64,000 bases of DNA, from NCBI RefSeq assembly GCF_003116095.1, contig NZ_LGRA01000008.1:1188701-1252700 (forward strand), written 5' to 3'. The stretch's first letter is position 1. Every line of letters begins with the position of its first letter. Positions 25,664 through 33,579 of the stretch are shown piece after piece. A program made the position numbers and the translations under genes. The notes under the pieces are model-generated. The model saw only the letters and a program-made list of their open reading frames with translations, had not been told where the DNA came from and did no database searches. The stretch comes from Azospirillum sp. TSO35-2. GTDB lineage: Bacteria > Pseudomonadota > Alphaproteobacteria > Azospirillales > Azospirillaceae.

Positions 25664-26347
25664 ATGGCCGAGTACGATCTGGCCCTTCTCGAGCACGACA
25701 ATCTCGGCAGCACGATCTACCAGAGACTGTGCGAAGCCCTGATGAAGGGCGTGTTCAAGCCGGGCGATCGCCTCAAGATCCGCGACTTGGCGGAGCGCCT
25801 GGGGACGAGCGTCACGCCGGTGCGCGACGCCATCCTGCGCTTGGTGCAGGATCAGGCTCTGGTGCTACGGTCGCCCCGCGACATCCGCGTTCCGCGGCTG
25901 ACCCGGGCCGTCTACCTGGAAATCCGCGACATCCGCGTCAACCTGGAAGGGTTGGCCGCCGAGCGTGCGGCTCGGAACGCCACGCCGGCCCGCATCCTGA
26001 CCTTGGAAGCCATCCTGAAACGCAACGAAGAGGCCATCGCCGCCGGCGAGACCCCGCTTGCCACCGAACTCAACCAGATGTTCCATTTCGAACTTGCGAC
26101 CATCGCGGACATGCCGGTGCTCCGCGATATTCTGCGACGGTTGTGGCTGCAAATGGGACCACTGATCGCCGACGTCTACGCCGACGCCGGGCGCACCATG
26201 ATCGACCACCACTATCCGCTGATGGACGCCATCCGGCGTCGTGACGGCCCGGCCGCCGCTCACGCCATTCAACAGGATATTCTGCTGGCCAGCGGGCCAA
26301 TTCTGGAGCGCATCGACATGGCAAACTCCCACTCCGTCGCCTTGTGA
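25664..26347 (+). CDS. GntR-family regulator, FCD subfamily
   Basis: A 227-residue regulator. Its N-terminal winged helix includes GSTIYQRLCEALMKGVFKPGDRLKIRDLAERLGTSVTPVRDAIL, and the C-terminal FCD domain contains the acidic and His residues (RDIRVNLEGLAAERA, FHFELATIADMPVL and DHHYPLMDAI) that usually bind a metal and a carboxylate effector. ATG at 25664 was preferred to the adjoining GTG at 25661; GGGTGG lies upstream. It is upstream of, and in the same direction as, the kinase-aminotransferase pair and probably represses it and itself through the repeated TGATGCATCA site. Confidence 0.92.
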   Translation: MAEYDLALLEHDNLGSTIYQRLCEALMKGVFKPGDRLKIRDLAERLGTSVTPVRDAILRLVQDQALVLRSPRDIRVPRLTRAVYLEIRDIRVNLEGLAAERAARNATPARILTLEAILKRNEEAIAAGETPLATELNQMFHFELATIADMPVLRDILRRLWLQMGPLIADVYADAGRTMIDHHYPLMDAIRRRDGPAAAHAIQQDILLASGPILERIDMANSHSVAL

Positions 26348-26388
26348 CCCCCTGTTCCCACATTTCCCCTTCCGGGCCGCACCCTACG

Positions 26389-27474
26389 ATGATGCATCAA
26401 ACATTGAAATCCTCCAACGTCGGGACCACAGCGGCCACCGCACCGCCGGATGTGCTGACCACCGTCGCCCCGCCGATCTCGCGGGAGGACGCCGGCGCTG
26501 CGGCACTGCGTCACTTCGGCGTGGCGGGGACCGTGCGCGAACTGACCAGTGAGCGGGACCGCAATTTCCACATCGCCGGCCCCGACGGGCAGGGCTATGT
26601 GCTGAAATTCACCAATCCGGCGGAGCCGCAGATCGTCACCAGCTTCCAGACCGAGGCCATGCTGCACGTCGCCGCGCGCGACGCCACGCTGCCGGTGCCG
26701 CGCGTCATGCGGACGCTGGACGGGTCGCCCCAGGTCGAGGTCCAGGTCCACGACAGCACCATGGTGCTTCGGCTGTTGACCTATCTCGAGGGCACCCCGC
26801 TTCATGCCACCCCGGCGTCACCGGGGCAGATGCGGGCGCTGGGAACCACATTGGCCCGGCTGGATGTGGCGCTGGCCGATTTCGACCATCCCGGTGCGCA
26901 GCGGAACCTGTTGTGGGACATCACCCGCACCGCCTGCATCGGGGATCGGCTCGGCTATCTGGAGGATGAGACGCGCCGGCGGATGGTCGAGCGATTCGTC
27001 GCCCATTTCGCCGCCGACGTGGCCCCGCGGCTGCCCGCGCTGCGCCATCAGGTCATTCACAACGACCTCAATCCCCACAACGCGGTGGTCGATCCGGTCA
27101 CGCATGACACCGTCACCGGCATCATCGATTTCGGCGACGCGCTGAAGGGGCCGCTGGTCAACGATCTGGCGACGGCCCTCGCCTACCATGTCGCCAGCGG
27201 CGAGACGCCCTTCGGCTCCATGGTCGAGATGACCCGCGCTTACCATGCCGTTCTTCCGCTGACACCGGATGAGGTCGAATTGCTGCCCGATCTGGTGGCG
27301 GCCCGGCTGGCTCTGACCATCGGCATCACGAGCTGGCGGGCGGCCGAATACCCCGAGAACCGCGACTACATCCTGCGGAATTCCGAACGTGCCTTCGCCG
27401 GCCTGGAACGGCTGACCGGCGGCGAGGCCGCCACCGTGCACGGTCTGCTCCATCTCGCCTGCCAGAAAGTGTGA
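26389..27474 (+). CDS. APH-type small-molecule kinase (hydroxylysine/ethanolamine kinase-like)
   Basis: A 361-residue aminoglycoside-phosphotransferase-fold protein with the catalytic loop HNDLNPHNAVV (about residues 223-233) and the metal-binding motif GIIDFGD shortly after. These proteins phosphorylate hydroxyl groups of small amines and amino acids; none of the context suggests antibiotic resistance. The downstream enzyme resembles AGXT2L phospho-lyases, which act on phosphoethanolamine or phosphohydroxylysine, so this is likely the kinase making that phosphoester. The start is uncertain: ATG at 26389 lies in the TGATGCATCA palindrome, and GTG codons at 26344 and ~26452 are alternatives. 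Confidence 0.85.
   Translation: MMHQTLKSSNVGTTAATAPPDVLTTVAPPISREDAGAAALRHFGVAGTVRELTSERDRNFHIAGPDGQGYVLKFTNPAEPQIVTSFQTEAMLHVAARDATLPVPRVMRTLDGSPQVEVQVHDSTMVLRLLTYLEGTPLHATPASPGQMRALGTTLARLDVALADFDHPGAQRNLLWDITRTACIGDRLGYLEDETRRRMVERFVAHFAADVAPRLPALRHQVIHNDLNPHNAVVDPVTHDTVTGIIDFGDALKGPLVNDLATALAYHVASGETPFGSMVEMTRAYHAVLPLTPDEVELLPDLVAARLALTIGITSWRAAEYPENRDYILRNSERAFAGLERLTGGEAATVHGLLHLACQKV
26390..26399. promoter_or_regulatory. GntR-family operator candidate (target gene)
   Basis: TGATGCATCA, a perfect palindrome identical to the core of the site at 25615-25626. It overlaps the proposed start codon of the kinase gene, so either bound repressor blocks the gene directly or the true start lies further downstream. 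Confidence 0.6.
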
Positions 27475-27480
27475 ACCGCC

Positions 27481-28797
27481 ATGACCATGATCAACGCCTA
27501 CACGCCCGACTCCGCCGCATCCCTGCCGGAGCGCGAGCGCGCCCTGATCGCCCGCCGCGAGACGCTGCTCGGCCCGGCCTACCGCCTGTTCTACACCGAC
27601 CCGATCCATGTCGTGCGGGGGGAGGGCTCCTACCTCTATGACGCCGACGGCAACCGTTATCTGGACGCCTACAACAACGTCGCCTCGGTCGGGCACTCGC
27701 GGCCCGAGGTGGTGGAGGCGATGGCCAAGCAGGCGGCGGTGCTGAACACCCACACGCGCTACCTGACCGACGGCATTCTTGAATTCGCCGAGGCCTTCCT
27801 GGCGGAGTTTCCGCCGGAACTGTCGCACCTGATGATGACCTGCACCGGCAGCGAGGCCAACGACCTGGCCTTGCGGGTCGCCCGCGTCCACACCGGCGGG
27901 ACGGGCGTCGTCATCGCCCACAACGCCTATCATGGCGTGACCTCGGCGCTTGCCGAGCTGTCGCCCTCGCTCGGATCGGCGGTGACGCTGGGGGACCATG
28001 TCCGCGTGGTGCCGGCTCCGGACAGCTACCGCATTCCCGAGGCCGAGGTGGGCGCCGCCTTCGCCCGGTCGGTGGAAGCGGCCATCGCCGACCTGAGGGA
28101 AAAGGGCATCAAGCCGGCGGCGCTGCTGGTCGACACCATCTTCTCCAGCAGCGGCGTTTTCACCGACCCGGCCGGCTTCCTCGCTCCGGCGGTCGAGGTG
28201 ATGCGCAAGGCCGGCGGCCTCTTCATCGCCGACGAGGTGCAGCCCGGCTTCGGACGGCTCGGCACCCACATGTGGGGCTTCGCGCGCCACGCCCTGGTGC
28301 CCGACATCGTCACCGTCGGCAAGCCCATGGGCAATGGCCATCCCGTGGCCGGCGCCGTGTTCCGGCCGGCGGTGATCGAGCGGTTCGGCAAAAGCCAGCG
28401 TTACTTCAACACCTTCGGGGGCAACCCGGTGTCCTGTGCGGTGGCCCTGGCCGTGCTGCGGGTGATCAAGGCCGATCGCCTGCAGGAAAACGCCCTCACC
28501 GTGGGCACAGAACTCATCCAGGGCCTGCGGGGTCTGGCCGGCAAGCACGACCTGATCGGCGACGTGCGCGGCAGCGGTCTGTTTGTCGGCGTCGAACTGG
28601 TGCGCGACCGCGCTGACAAGTCGCCGGCCTCGGACGAGACCGCCCGCGTGGTCAACGCGATGCGCAAGCGCCGGGTCCTCATCAGCGCCACGGGGCAGGA
28701 GGGCCACATCCTGAAGATCCGTCCGCCGCTGGTGTTCTCGTCGGACGATGCGAAGCTGTTCCTCGCCACCCTGGACGAGGTGCTGGCGGCGCTGTAG
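27481..28797 (+). CDS. Class III aminotransferase-fold enzyme, AGXT2L-like phospho-lyase candidate
   Basis: A 438-residue PLP enzyme of fold type I with GRLGTHMWGF, the PLP-region VGKPMGNGHP containing the Schiff-base Lys, and the C-terminal KIRPPLVFS. The segment YLDAYNNVASVGHSRPEVVEA resembles the AGXT2L1/AGXT2L2 group (ethanolamine-phosphate and 5-phosphohydroxylysine phospho-lyases) more than ordinary omega-transaminases. It begins 6 bases after the kinase gene. Kinase plus phospho-lyase would convert a hydroxy-amine to an aldehyde or semialdehyde, ammonia and phosphate. A conventional transaminase role is not excluded. Confidence 0.88.
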   Translation: MTMINAYTPDSAASLPERERALIARRETLLGPAYRLFYTDPIHVVRGEGSYLYDADGNRYLDAYNNVASVGHSRPEVVEAMAKQAAVLNTHTRYLTDGILEFAEAFLAEFPPELSHLMMTCTGSEANDLALRVARVHTGGTGVVIAHNAYHGVTSALAELSPSLGSAVTLGDHVRVVPAPDSYRIPEAEVGAAFARSVEAAIADLREKGIKPAALLVDTIFSSSGVFTDPAGFLAPAVEVMRKAGGLFIADEVQPGFGRLGTHMWGFARHALVPDIVTVGKPMGNGHPVAGAVFRPAVIERFGKSQRYFNTFGGNPVSCAVALAVLRVIKADRLQENALTVGTELIQGLRGLAGKHDLIGDVRGSGLFVGVELVRDRADKSPASDETARVVNAMRKRRVLISATGQEGHILKIRPPLVFSSDDAKLFLATLDEVLAAL

Positions 28798-28933
28798 CGC
28801 GTCGCCCTTGCGGTGCAGGCGGAGAAGGGGAGGAATTCGGCAAGGGCGCCGACGGCAATCAAAGCCCAGGCGCAATCGGCGGGATGAAAGACCGTCTCAA
28901 CGCTGGGGGAGGATGGTAAGGCGCGACGTCGCG

Positions 28934-29818
28934 TCAGCGTGCGGAGTCGATCACGCGCAGGAAACGGTCAAGTGCCGGGTTGTGCGCGGCGTCGAGGCAG
29001 GCAAAGGCCAGCGGCAGACGGATCGACAGGTCGGCGAGTTCGACGAACCGGGCCAGTGCCGGCGGCCGCCCGCGGTTCGCGGCGTTCACGATGGCGGCGC
29101 CGATGCCGGCGGACACCAGGGACAGGATCGCCGCCTCGGTGGAAACCTCCTGCACCACATTCGGCGTCAGCCCGGCCTGCTGGCAGGCGCCGATGAGGCG
29201 GTCGTAATAGGCCGGGTAGGCGTGGCGCGGAAAGGTGATGAAGGGCCGGCCGGCGAGATCGCGGGCATGGACCGGGGTGTCGGCCGGAAGGTTCCAGGCC
29301 CTCGGCACCGCCAGCACCACGTCATGGTCCAGCAGCGGACGGACGTGCAGGCCCGCCGGCGCCGGTTCGAACAGATAGACGAACCCACCATCCAGCCGTC
29401 CGTCGACCAGCTCTTCCAGCTGTGCCGGCGTGCTGAGCGGCGCCAGCTCCACCCGGACGCCGGGCGCCTCGCGCTGGAAGCGGTTGAACAGCTCCGGCAC
29501 CAGCCCGTCCCAACCGGCATTCTCGACGAAGCCGATGCGCAGTTGCCCCTCTTGCCCGGCGGCGACCAGACGGGCGGAGCGGCCGGCCGCTTCCAGCAGG
29601 GCCAGCACCTTGCGCGCCTCCGCCAGATACAGGGTTCCGGCAGCGGTCAGCCGCAGGCCGCGCGGGCCGCGGTCGAACAGCGCCGCCCCCAACTCCTCCT
29701 CCAACTGCTGGATCTGACGGGATATGGCGGGCTGGGTGATGTTGAGCCGCGTGGCCGCCAGCCGCACGCTCTCATGCTCGGCGACGGCGATGAAGTAGCG
29801 CAGATGGCGCAGTTCCAT
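28934..29818 (-). CDS. LysR-family transcriptional regulator
   Basis: A 294-residue LysR protein with MELRHLRYFIAVAEHESVRLAATRLNITQPAISRQIQQLE at the N-terminus and a PBP2-type effector domain after residue 90. The start at 29818 was chosen because GGAGG lies 8 bases upstream; an 18-residue extension to 29872 is open but lacks this. It is divergent from the metallo-hydrolase gene at 30001 and has a T-N11-A palindrome in the shared promoter region, so it probably controls that gene. Confidence 0.92.
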   Translation of the reverse strand: MELRHLRYFIAVAEHESVRLAATRLNITQPAISRQIQQLEEELGAALFDRGPRGLRLTAAGTLYLAEARKVLALLEAAGRSARLVAAGQEGQLRIGFVENAGWDGLVPELFNRFQREAPGVRVELAPLSTPAQLEELVDGRLDGGFVYLFEPAPAGLHVRPLLDHDVVLAVPRAWNLPADTPVHARDLAGRPFITFPRHAYPAYYDRLIGACQQAGLTPNVVQEVSTEAAILSLVSAGIGAAIVNAANRGRPPALARFVELADLSIRLPLAFACLDAAHNPALDRFLRVIDSAR

Positions 29819-29902
29819 GGATCGGTGACCTCCGAAGGGTGTTCGCAGCCGGCCCAGCCCCAGCCATGACATGCCTCTCTCCGTTTGAGAAGCGACGGGT
29901 GT

Positions 29903-29919
29903 GATGCCTGCCGGGCATC
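29903..29919. promoter_or_regulatory. LysR-type operator between divergent genes
   Basis: Inverted repeat GATGCC-N5-GGCATC containing the T-N11-A core ATGCC-N5-GGCAT. It is centred in the 182-base region between the LysR gene and the MBL-fold hydrolase gene, about 90 bases from each start codon. Confidence 0.6.
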
Positions 29920-30000
29920 GGCCGCTCCCCGCATCGGCATTGGACGGGCACCGCCCTCTGGCGCACCCTGGTCCGCGAATGCAGAAATCGTGGAATCGTC

Positions 30001-30882
30001 ATGCTGACTTCTTCGACACCACACCTTCTGGGCGATGTCCGCATCACCCGCATCGACGAGTTCGCCAGCGACGCCTTCACCCCGGAGCGCCTGTTGCCCG
30101 ACTGGGATCCGGCGGCGGTCCGCCGACACGCCAGCTGGCTGGTGCCCGGCAGCCTGAGCCCGGCGCAGGACCGTGTGGTGATCAGCGTCCACGCTTGGCT
30201 GGTCGAGGCCGGCGGTCGGCGTGTCCTGGTGGACACCGGTGCCGGCGCGGACAAGGACCGGCCGGGCAAGCCGCTGTTCCATCGGCGGAGCGATCCCTTT
30301 CTGGAACGGCTGCGGGCGGCCGGGGCCGAACCGGAGAGCATCGACACGGTTCTGCTGACCCACCTGCACACCGACCATGTCGGCTGGAACACCCGGCTGA
30401 CCGACGATGGCTGGGTGCCCACCTTTCCCAACGCCCGCTATGTGATGCCGCGGGTGGAGCTGGAAACCATGATGGCTGCGGCACCGGACAGCGATCGCGC
30501 CGCCCTGTTCCGCGACAGCGTCGAGCCGGTGCTGGCCGCCGGCCTGGCCGATTTCGTCGGGCCGGACGGCGGCGAGGTCGGCGGCTTCCGCTTCCAGCCC
30601 ACCCCGGGGCACAGCGCCGGCCATATGTGCATCGCGCTCGACTGCGGAGGCGGCACGGAGGCGCTCTTCACCGGCGATCTGATGCACCACCCGATCCAGA
30701 TTTACCATCCCGACTGGAATTCGGTGTTCTGCGAAAGGCCGGACGAGGCGCGGCGGTCACGAACGAGGGTGCTGGACAGGGTGGCCGGCACGGACACGAC
30801 GCTCTTCACCGCCCATTTTCCCGAAAGCTCGGCCGGACGGGTGAGCCGCGACGGCAGCGGTTTCGCGTGGCGGTTCCGGTGA
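30001..30882 (+). CDS. MBL-fold metallo-hydrolase
   Basis: A 293-residue metallo-beta-lactamase-fold protein. The dinuclear-metal motif THLHTDHVGWN gives His121, His123, Asp125 and His126; further ligands are in TPGHSAGH and FTGDLMHH. The N-terminal VISVHAWLVEAGGRRVLVDTGAG matches the family of lactonase- and AttM-like hydrolases rather than true beta-lactamases. It stands alone opposite a LysR regulator. It may hydrolyse a lactone or thioester; whether it acts on acyl-homoserine lactones is not known. Confidence 0.9.
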   Translation: MLTSSTPHLLGDVRITRIDEFASDAFTPERLLPDWDPAAVRRHASWLVPGSLSPAQDRVVISVHAWLVEAGGRRVLVDTGAGADKDRPGKPLFHRRSDPFLERLRAAGAEPESIDTVLLTHLHTDHVGWNTRLTDDGWVPTFPNARYVMPRVELETMMAAAPDSDRAALFRDSVEPVLAAGLADFVGPDGGEVGGFRFQPTPGHSAGHMCIALDCGGGTEALFTGDLMHHPIQIYHPDWNSVFCERPDEARRSRTRVLDRVAGTDTTLFTAHFPESSAGRVSRDGSGFAWRFR

Positions 30883-30970
30883 CGGCGCCGGGCGGCCCTG
30901 CCGTCCCGGCATGAACCGCGGGGGTCTGATGCGATCTTCGCCGCGATCGAGCGGATCGCCGGACCGGGGA

Positions 30971-31936
30971 TCAACCCACCACCTTCCCGCTGTCGTCCTT
31001 GGCTGCTGGAACCCACCCGGCATCTTCGCCGTCACCGCCCCGGTTCCCGCGCAAGACGTCCAGGAACCGCTCCAGCACCAGATTCGGTTGGGCGCCCTTC
31101 TTCGTCACCACCTGGAACTCCAGGGCGTGATGGTAGGTGTCGGGCAGCAGCGCCCGCATCATGCCGCGCTCGACCCATTGCCGCGCGTAATGGATCGGCA
31201 GAAAGCCGACATAGCATCCGGTGAGGATCAGGAACGCCACCCCCTCGCGGTCGGTCGCGCTCGCGGTGTTGTTCAGCTCGTGGGGAAGCTGCGCCTGGGT
31301 CGGCGCCACGGCGTCGGCGACCTCGACCGCCTCCCGCGTCACCGCACCGTCGGGGCGGTCGAACAGCGGATGACCATCCCCGCAGTAGAGCAGGGATTCC
31401 TCCTGGTAGAGCGGAAGACTGGCCAACCCCGGCAGGCCCCGGCGGACCGGAACGACACCGACGTGCAACTGCCCGTCGAGCACGCCCCGCTCGATCTCGT
31501 TGGGCGGGATCATGCGGATGTTGACGCGGACCTCCGGCGCCAGCTGCTTGAGACTGCGCAGGGCGTGGGTCACCCGCATCTGCGGCATGGTGACGAGGTT
31601 GTCGGTGATGCCGATGTTCAGTTCGCCGCGCAGGCGGCCATGGACGGTGTTGATCTCGCTGCGGAAGCTCTCCGTGCTGGCCAGCAGACGCAGCGTCGCC
31701 TCATAGGCCAGATGCCCTTCATCGGTCAGCCGGAACCCCGCCCGTCCCCGCCGGCAGAGTGTGAGGCCAAGCCGCCGTTCAAGATCCGCCATATGCTGGC
31801 TGATCGCGGCGCGGCTGATGTTCAGTTCCACCTCCGCGGCGGAAAAGCCGCCGCATTCCACCACCGTCCGGAAAACACGCAACAGCCGGATGTCAGCATC
31901 GCTGATCGGGGCCAAGGGCCGGGCGGGCTTGCTCAT
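30971..31936 (-). CDS. LysR-family transcriptional regulator (beta-alanine cluster)
   Basis: A 321-residue LysR protein: DIRLLRVFRTVVECGGFSAAEVELNISRAAISQHMADLE, then LTLCRRGRAGFRLTDEG and an effector domain. A short Pro/Ala start precedes the helix-turn-helix. It is divergent from the omega-amino acid transaminase gene at 32075 with 138 bases between them, an AT-rich region with an inverted repeat. It is probably the activator of the transaminase, semialdehyde dehydrogenase and racemase genes. Confidence 0.92.
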   Translation of the reverse strand: MSKPARPLAPISDADIRLLRVFRTVVECGGFSAAEVELNISRAAISQHMADLERRLGLTLCRRGRAGFRLTDEGHLAYEATLRLLASTESFRSEINTVHGRLRGELNIGITDNLVTMPQMRVTHALRSLKQLAPEVRVNIRMIPPNEIERGVLDGQLHVGVVPVRRGLPGLASLPLYQEESLLYCGDGHPLFDRPDGAVTREAVEVADAVAPTQAQLPHELNNTASATDREGVAFLILTGCYVGFLPIHYARQWVERGMMRALLPDTYHHALEFQVVTKKGAQPNLVLERFLDVLRGNRGGDGEDAGWVPAAKDDSGKVVG

Positions 31937-31968
31937 GCTGGCACCATGGTGGTTGAAGGCGCGATAGT

Positions 31969-31982
31969 TAAGTGCAGACTTA
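31969..31982. promoter_or_regulatory. Inverted repeat in the transaminase promoter region
   Basis: TAAGT-GCAG-ACTTA is a perfect 5-base-arm repeat in an AT-rich segment; TATAGT follows at about 31994. It lies between the divergent LysR gene and the transaminase gene and is a candidate LysR binding site. Confidence 0.45.
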
Positions 31983-32074
31983 TGTGAAGTTCTTATAGTT
32001 TGGATTTAATCGCAACCACGAACCGTGCACACTCTCCATCGACAGCGCCCCTAACACATGCGGGAGAACAGCGG

Positions 32075-33436
32075 ATGGCCCCCTTGGACAACGATCACGC
32101 CCAGTCGCTCGGCAAGGCCGCCGGACTGACGCGCGAGGAGCTTGACTCGCATTGGATGCCGTTCACCGGTAATCGTCAGTTCAAGAGCAACCCCCGCATG
32201 ATCGTAAAGGCGGAGGGGACCTGGTATTGGGATGCCGAGGGCCGCAAGATCTATGACAGCCTGTCCGGTCTGTGGTGCAGCGGCGCCGGCCATTGCCGCC
32301 GCGAGATTTCGGAGGCGGTGGCCCGCCAGATCGCGGAGCTGGATTACAGCCCGGCCTTCCAGCATGGCCATCCGGCCGCCTTCAAGCTGGCGCACAAGCT
32401 GGCGTCGATGACCCCGGCCGGGCTCGACCATGTCTTCTTCGTCGGTTCGGGTTCCGAAGCGGCCGACACCTCGCTGAAGATGGCGCGGGCCTATTGGCGG
32501 ATGAAGGGCCAGCCGACCAAGACCAAGCTGATCGGGCGGTCCAAGGGCTATCACGGCGTCAATTTCGGCGGCACCAGCCTGGGCGGCATCGGCGGCAACC
32601 GCAAGCTGTTCGGCACCGGCGTCGATGCCGACCACCTGCCCCACACCCTGCTGCCGCAGAACCAGTTCGTGAAGGGCATGCCGGAGGAAGGCGCTTATCT
32701 GGCCGACGCGCTGGAGGAGTTGGTGGCGCTGCACGACGCCTCCAACATCGCCGCCGTGATCGTCGAGCCGCTGGCCGGCTCGGCCGGCGTGCTGCCGCCG
32801 CCGAAGGGCTACCTGCAGCGGCTGCGCGAGATCTGCGACAAGCACTCCATCCTGCTGATCTTCGACGAGGTCATCACCGGCTTCGGCCGCATGGGCGCCC
32901 GCTTCGGCGCCGACGCCTTCGGCGTGGTCCCGGACATCATGAACGTCGCCAAGGGCCTGACCAACGGCGCGGTCCCGATGGGTGCCGTCGTGGCGAAGCG
33001 CGACATCTACCAGGCCTTCATGGACAATGGCGGGCCGGAATACATGGTGGAGTTCCCGCACGGCTACACCTACTCCGCCCACCCGGTCGCCTGCGCCGCC
33101 GGTCTGGCCGCGCTCGACATCTTCGAGCGGGAAAAGCTGTGGGAAAAGGCCGCGGCGCTGGCGCCGCACTTCGAAAACCTGATCCACGGGCTGAAGGGGC
33201 TGAAGAACGTCGCCGACATCCGCAACTATGGCCTGACGGGCGCCGTCACCATCGCGCCGCTTCCGGGCGAGCCGGCCCGCCGACCCTATGAGATCGGCGA
33301 GAAGTGCTGGAAGGCCGGCTACTACGTGCGCTTCGGCGGCGACACCCTCCAGTTCGGCCCGCATTTCCACAGCGAGCCGGCCGACCTCGACCGCTTGTTC
33401 AACGTCGTCGCCGACGCCATCCAGGCCACCGCCTGA
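32075..33436 (+). CDS. Omega-amino acid (beta-alanine):pyruvate aminotransferase
   Basis: A 453-residue class III aminotransferase. The N-terminal HWMPFTGNRQFKSNPRMIVKAEG and SLSGLWCSGAGH match beta-alanine:pyruvate transaminases. The PLP Lys is in NVAKGLTNGAVPMGAV, with FDEVITGFGRMG for the Asp that contacts the ring nitrogen. The start follows GGGAGAACAGCGG; the longer frame to 32000 adds residues not seen in the family. It would convert beta-alanine and pyruvate to malonate semialdehyde and L-alanine. The next gene removes the semialdehyde, which supports this assignment. Confidence 0.92.
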   Translation: MAPLDNDHAQSLGKAAGLTREELDSHWMPFTGNRQFKSNPRMIVKAEGTWYWDAEGRKIYDSLSGLWCSGAGHCRREISEAVARQIAELDYSPAFQHGHPAAFKLAHKLASMTPAGLDHVFFVGSGSEAADTSLKMARAYWRMKGQPTKTKLIGRSKGYHGVNFGGTSLGGIGGNRKLFGTGVDADHLPHTLLPQNQFVKGMPEEGAYLADALEELVALHDASNIAAVIVEPLAGSAGVLPPPKGYLQRLREICDKHSILLIFDEVITGFGRMGARFGADAFGVVPDIMNVAKGLTNGAVPMGAVVAKRDIYQAFMDNGGPEYMVEFPHGYTYSAHPVACAAGLAALDIFEREKLWEKAAALAPHFENLIHGLKGLKNVADIRNYGLTGAVTIAPLPGEPARRPYEIGEKCWKAGYYVRFGGDTLQFGPHFHSEPADLDRLFNVVADAIQATA

Positions 33437-33486
33437 CAAGGGGCCGACCCGTAGGGTCCCCTGCCCTGCGCACCCTCGGTCGGCTC

Positions 33487-33524
33487 GGCCGCTCGTCCTC
33501 CACGAAACCGGAGGACGAGCGGCC
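33487..33524 (+). terminator. 15-bp perfect hairpin between transaminase and mmsA
   Basis: Arms GGCCGCTCGTCCTCC and GGAGGACGAGCGGCC enclose an 8-base loop, 50 bases after the transaminase stop and 55 before mmsA. It is followed by GC-rich sequence, not by T residues. It may be a partial terminator or an mRNA-stability element that sets the ratio of the two genes. Confidence 0.7.
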
Positions 33525-33579
33525 GGACCGGGGCGCTTGATACCAACTCCCCAGGCCCAATTCTCCAGGAAAAGCCATC

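Noticed and set aside
26389..27474. Aminoglycoside resistance kinase
   Set aside because: The APH fold is shared by many metabolic kinases, and the adjacent AGXT2L-like enzyme points to metabolism.
28803..28848. Terminator between the aminotransferase and LysR genes (CGCCCTTGC ... GCAAGGGCG)
   Set aside because: The arms are 28 bases apart with no T-run, so the structure is too weak to call.
30001..30882. True beta-lactamase or antibiotic resistance gene
   Set aside because: Only the general MBL fold is seen; there is no signal peptide and the context is regulatory/catabolic.
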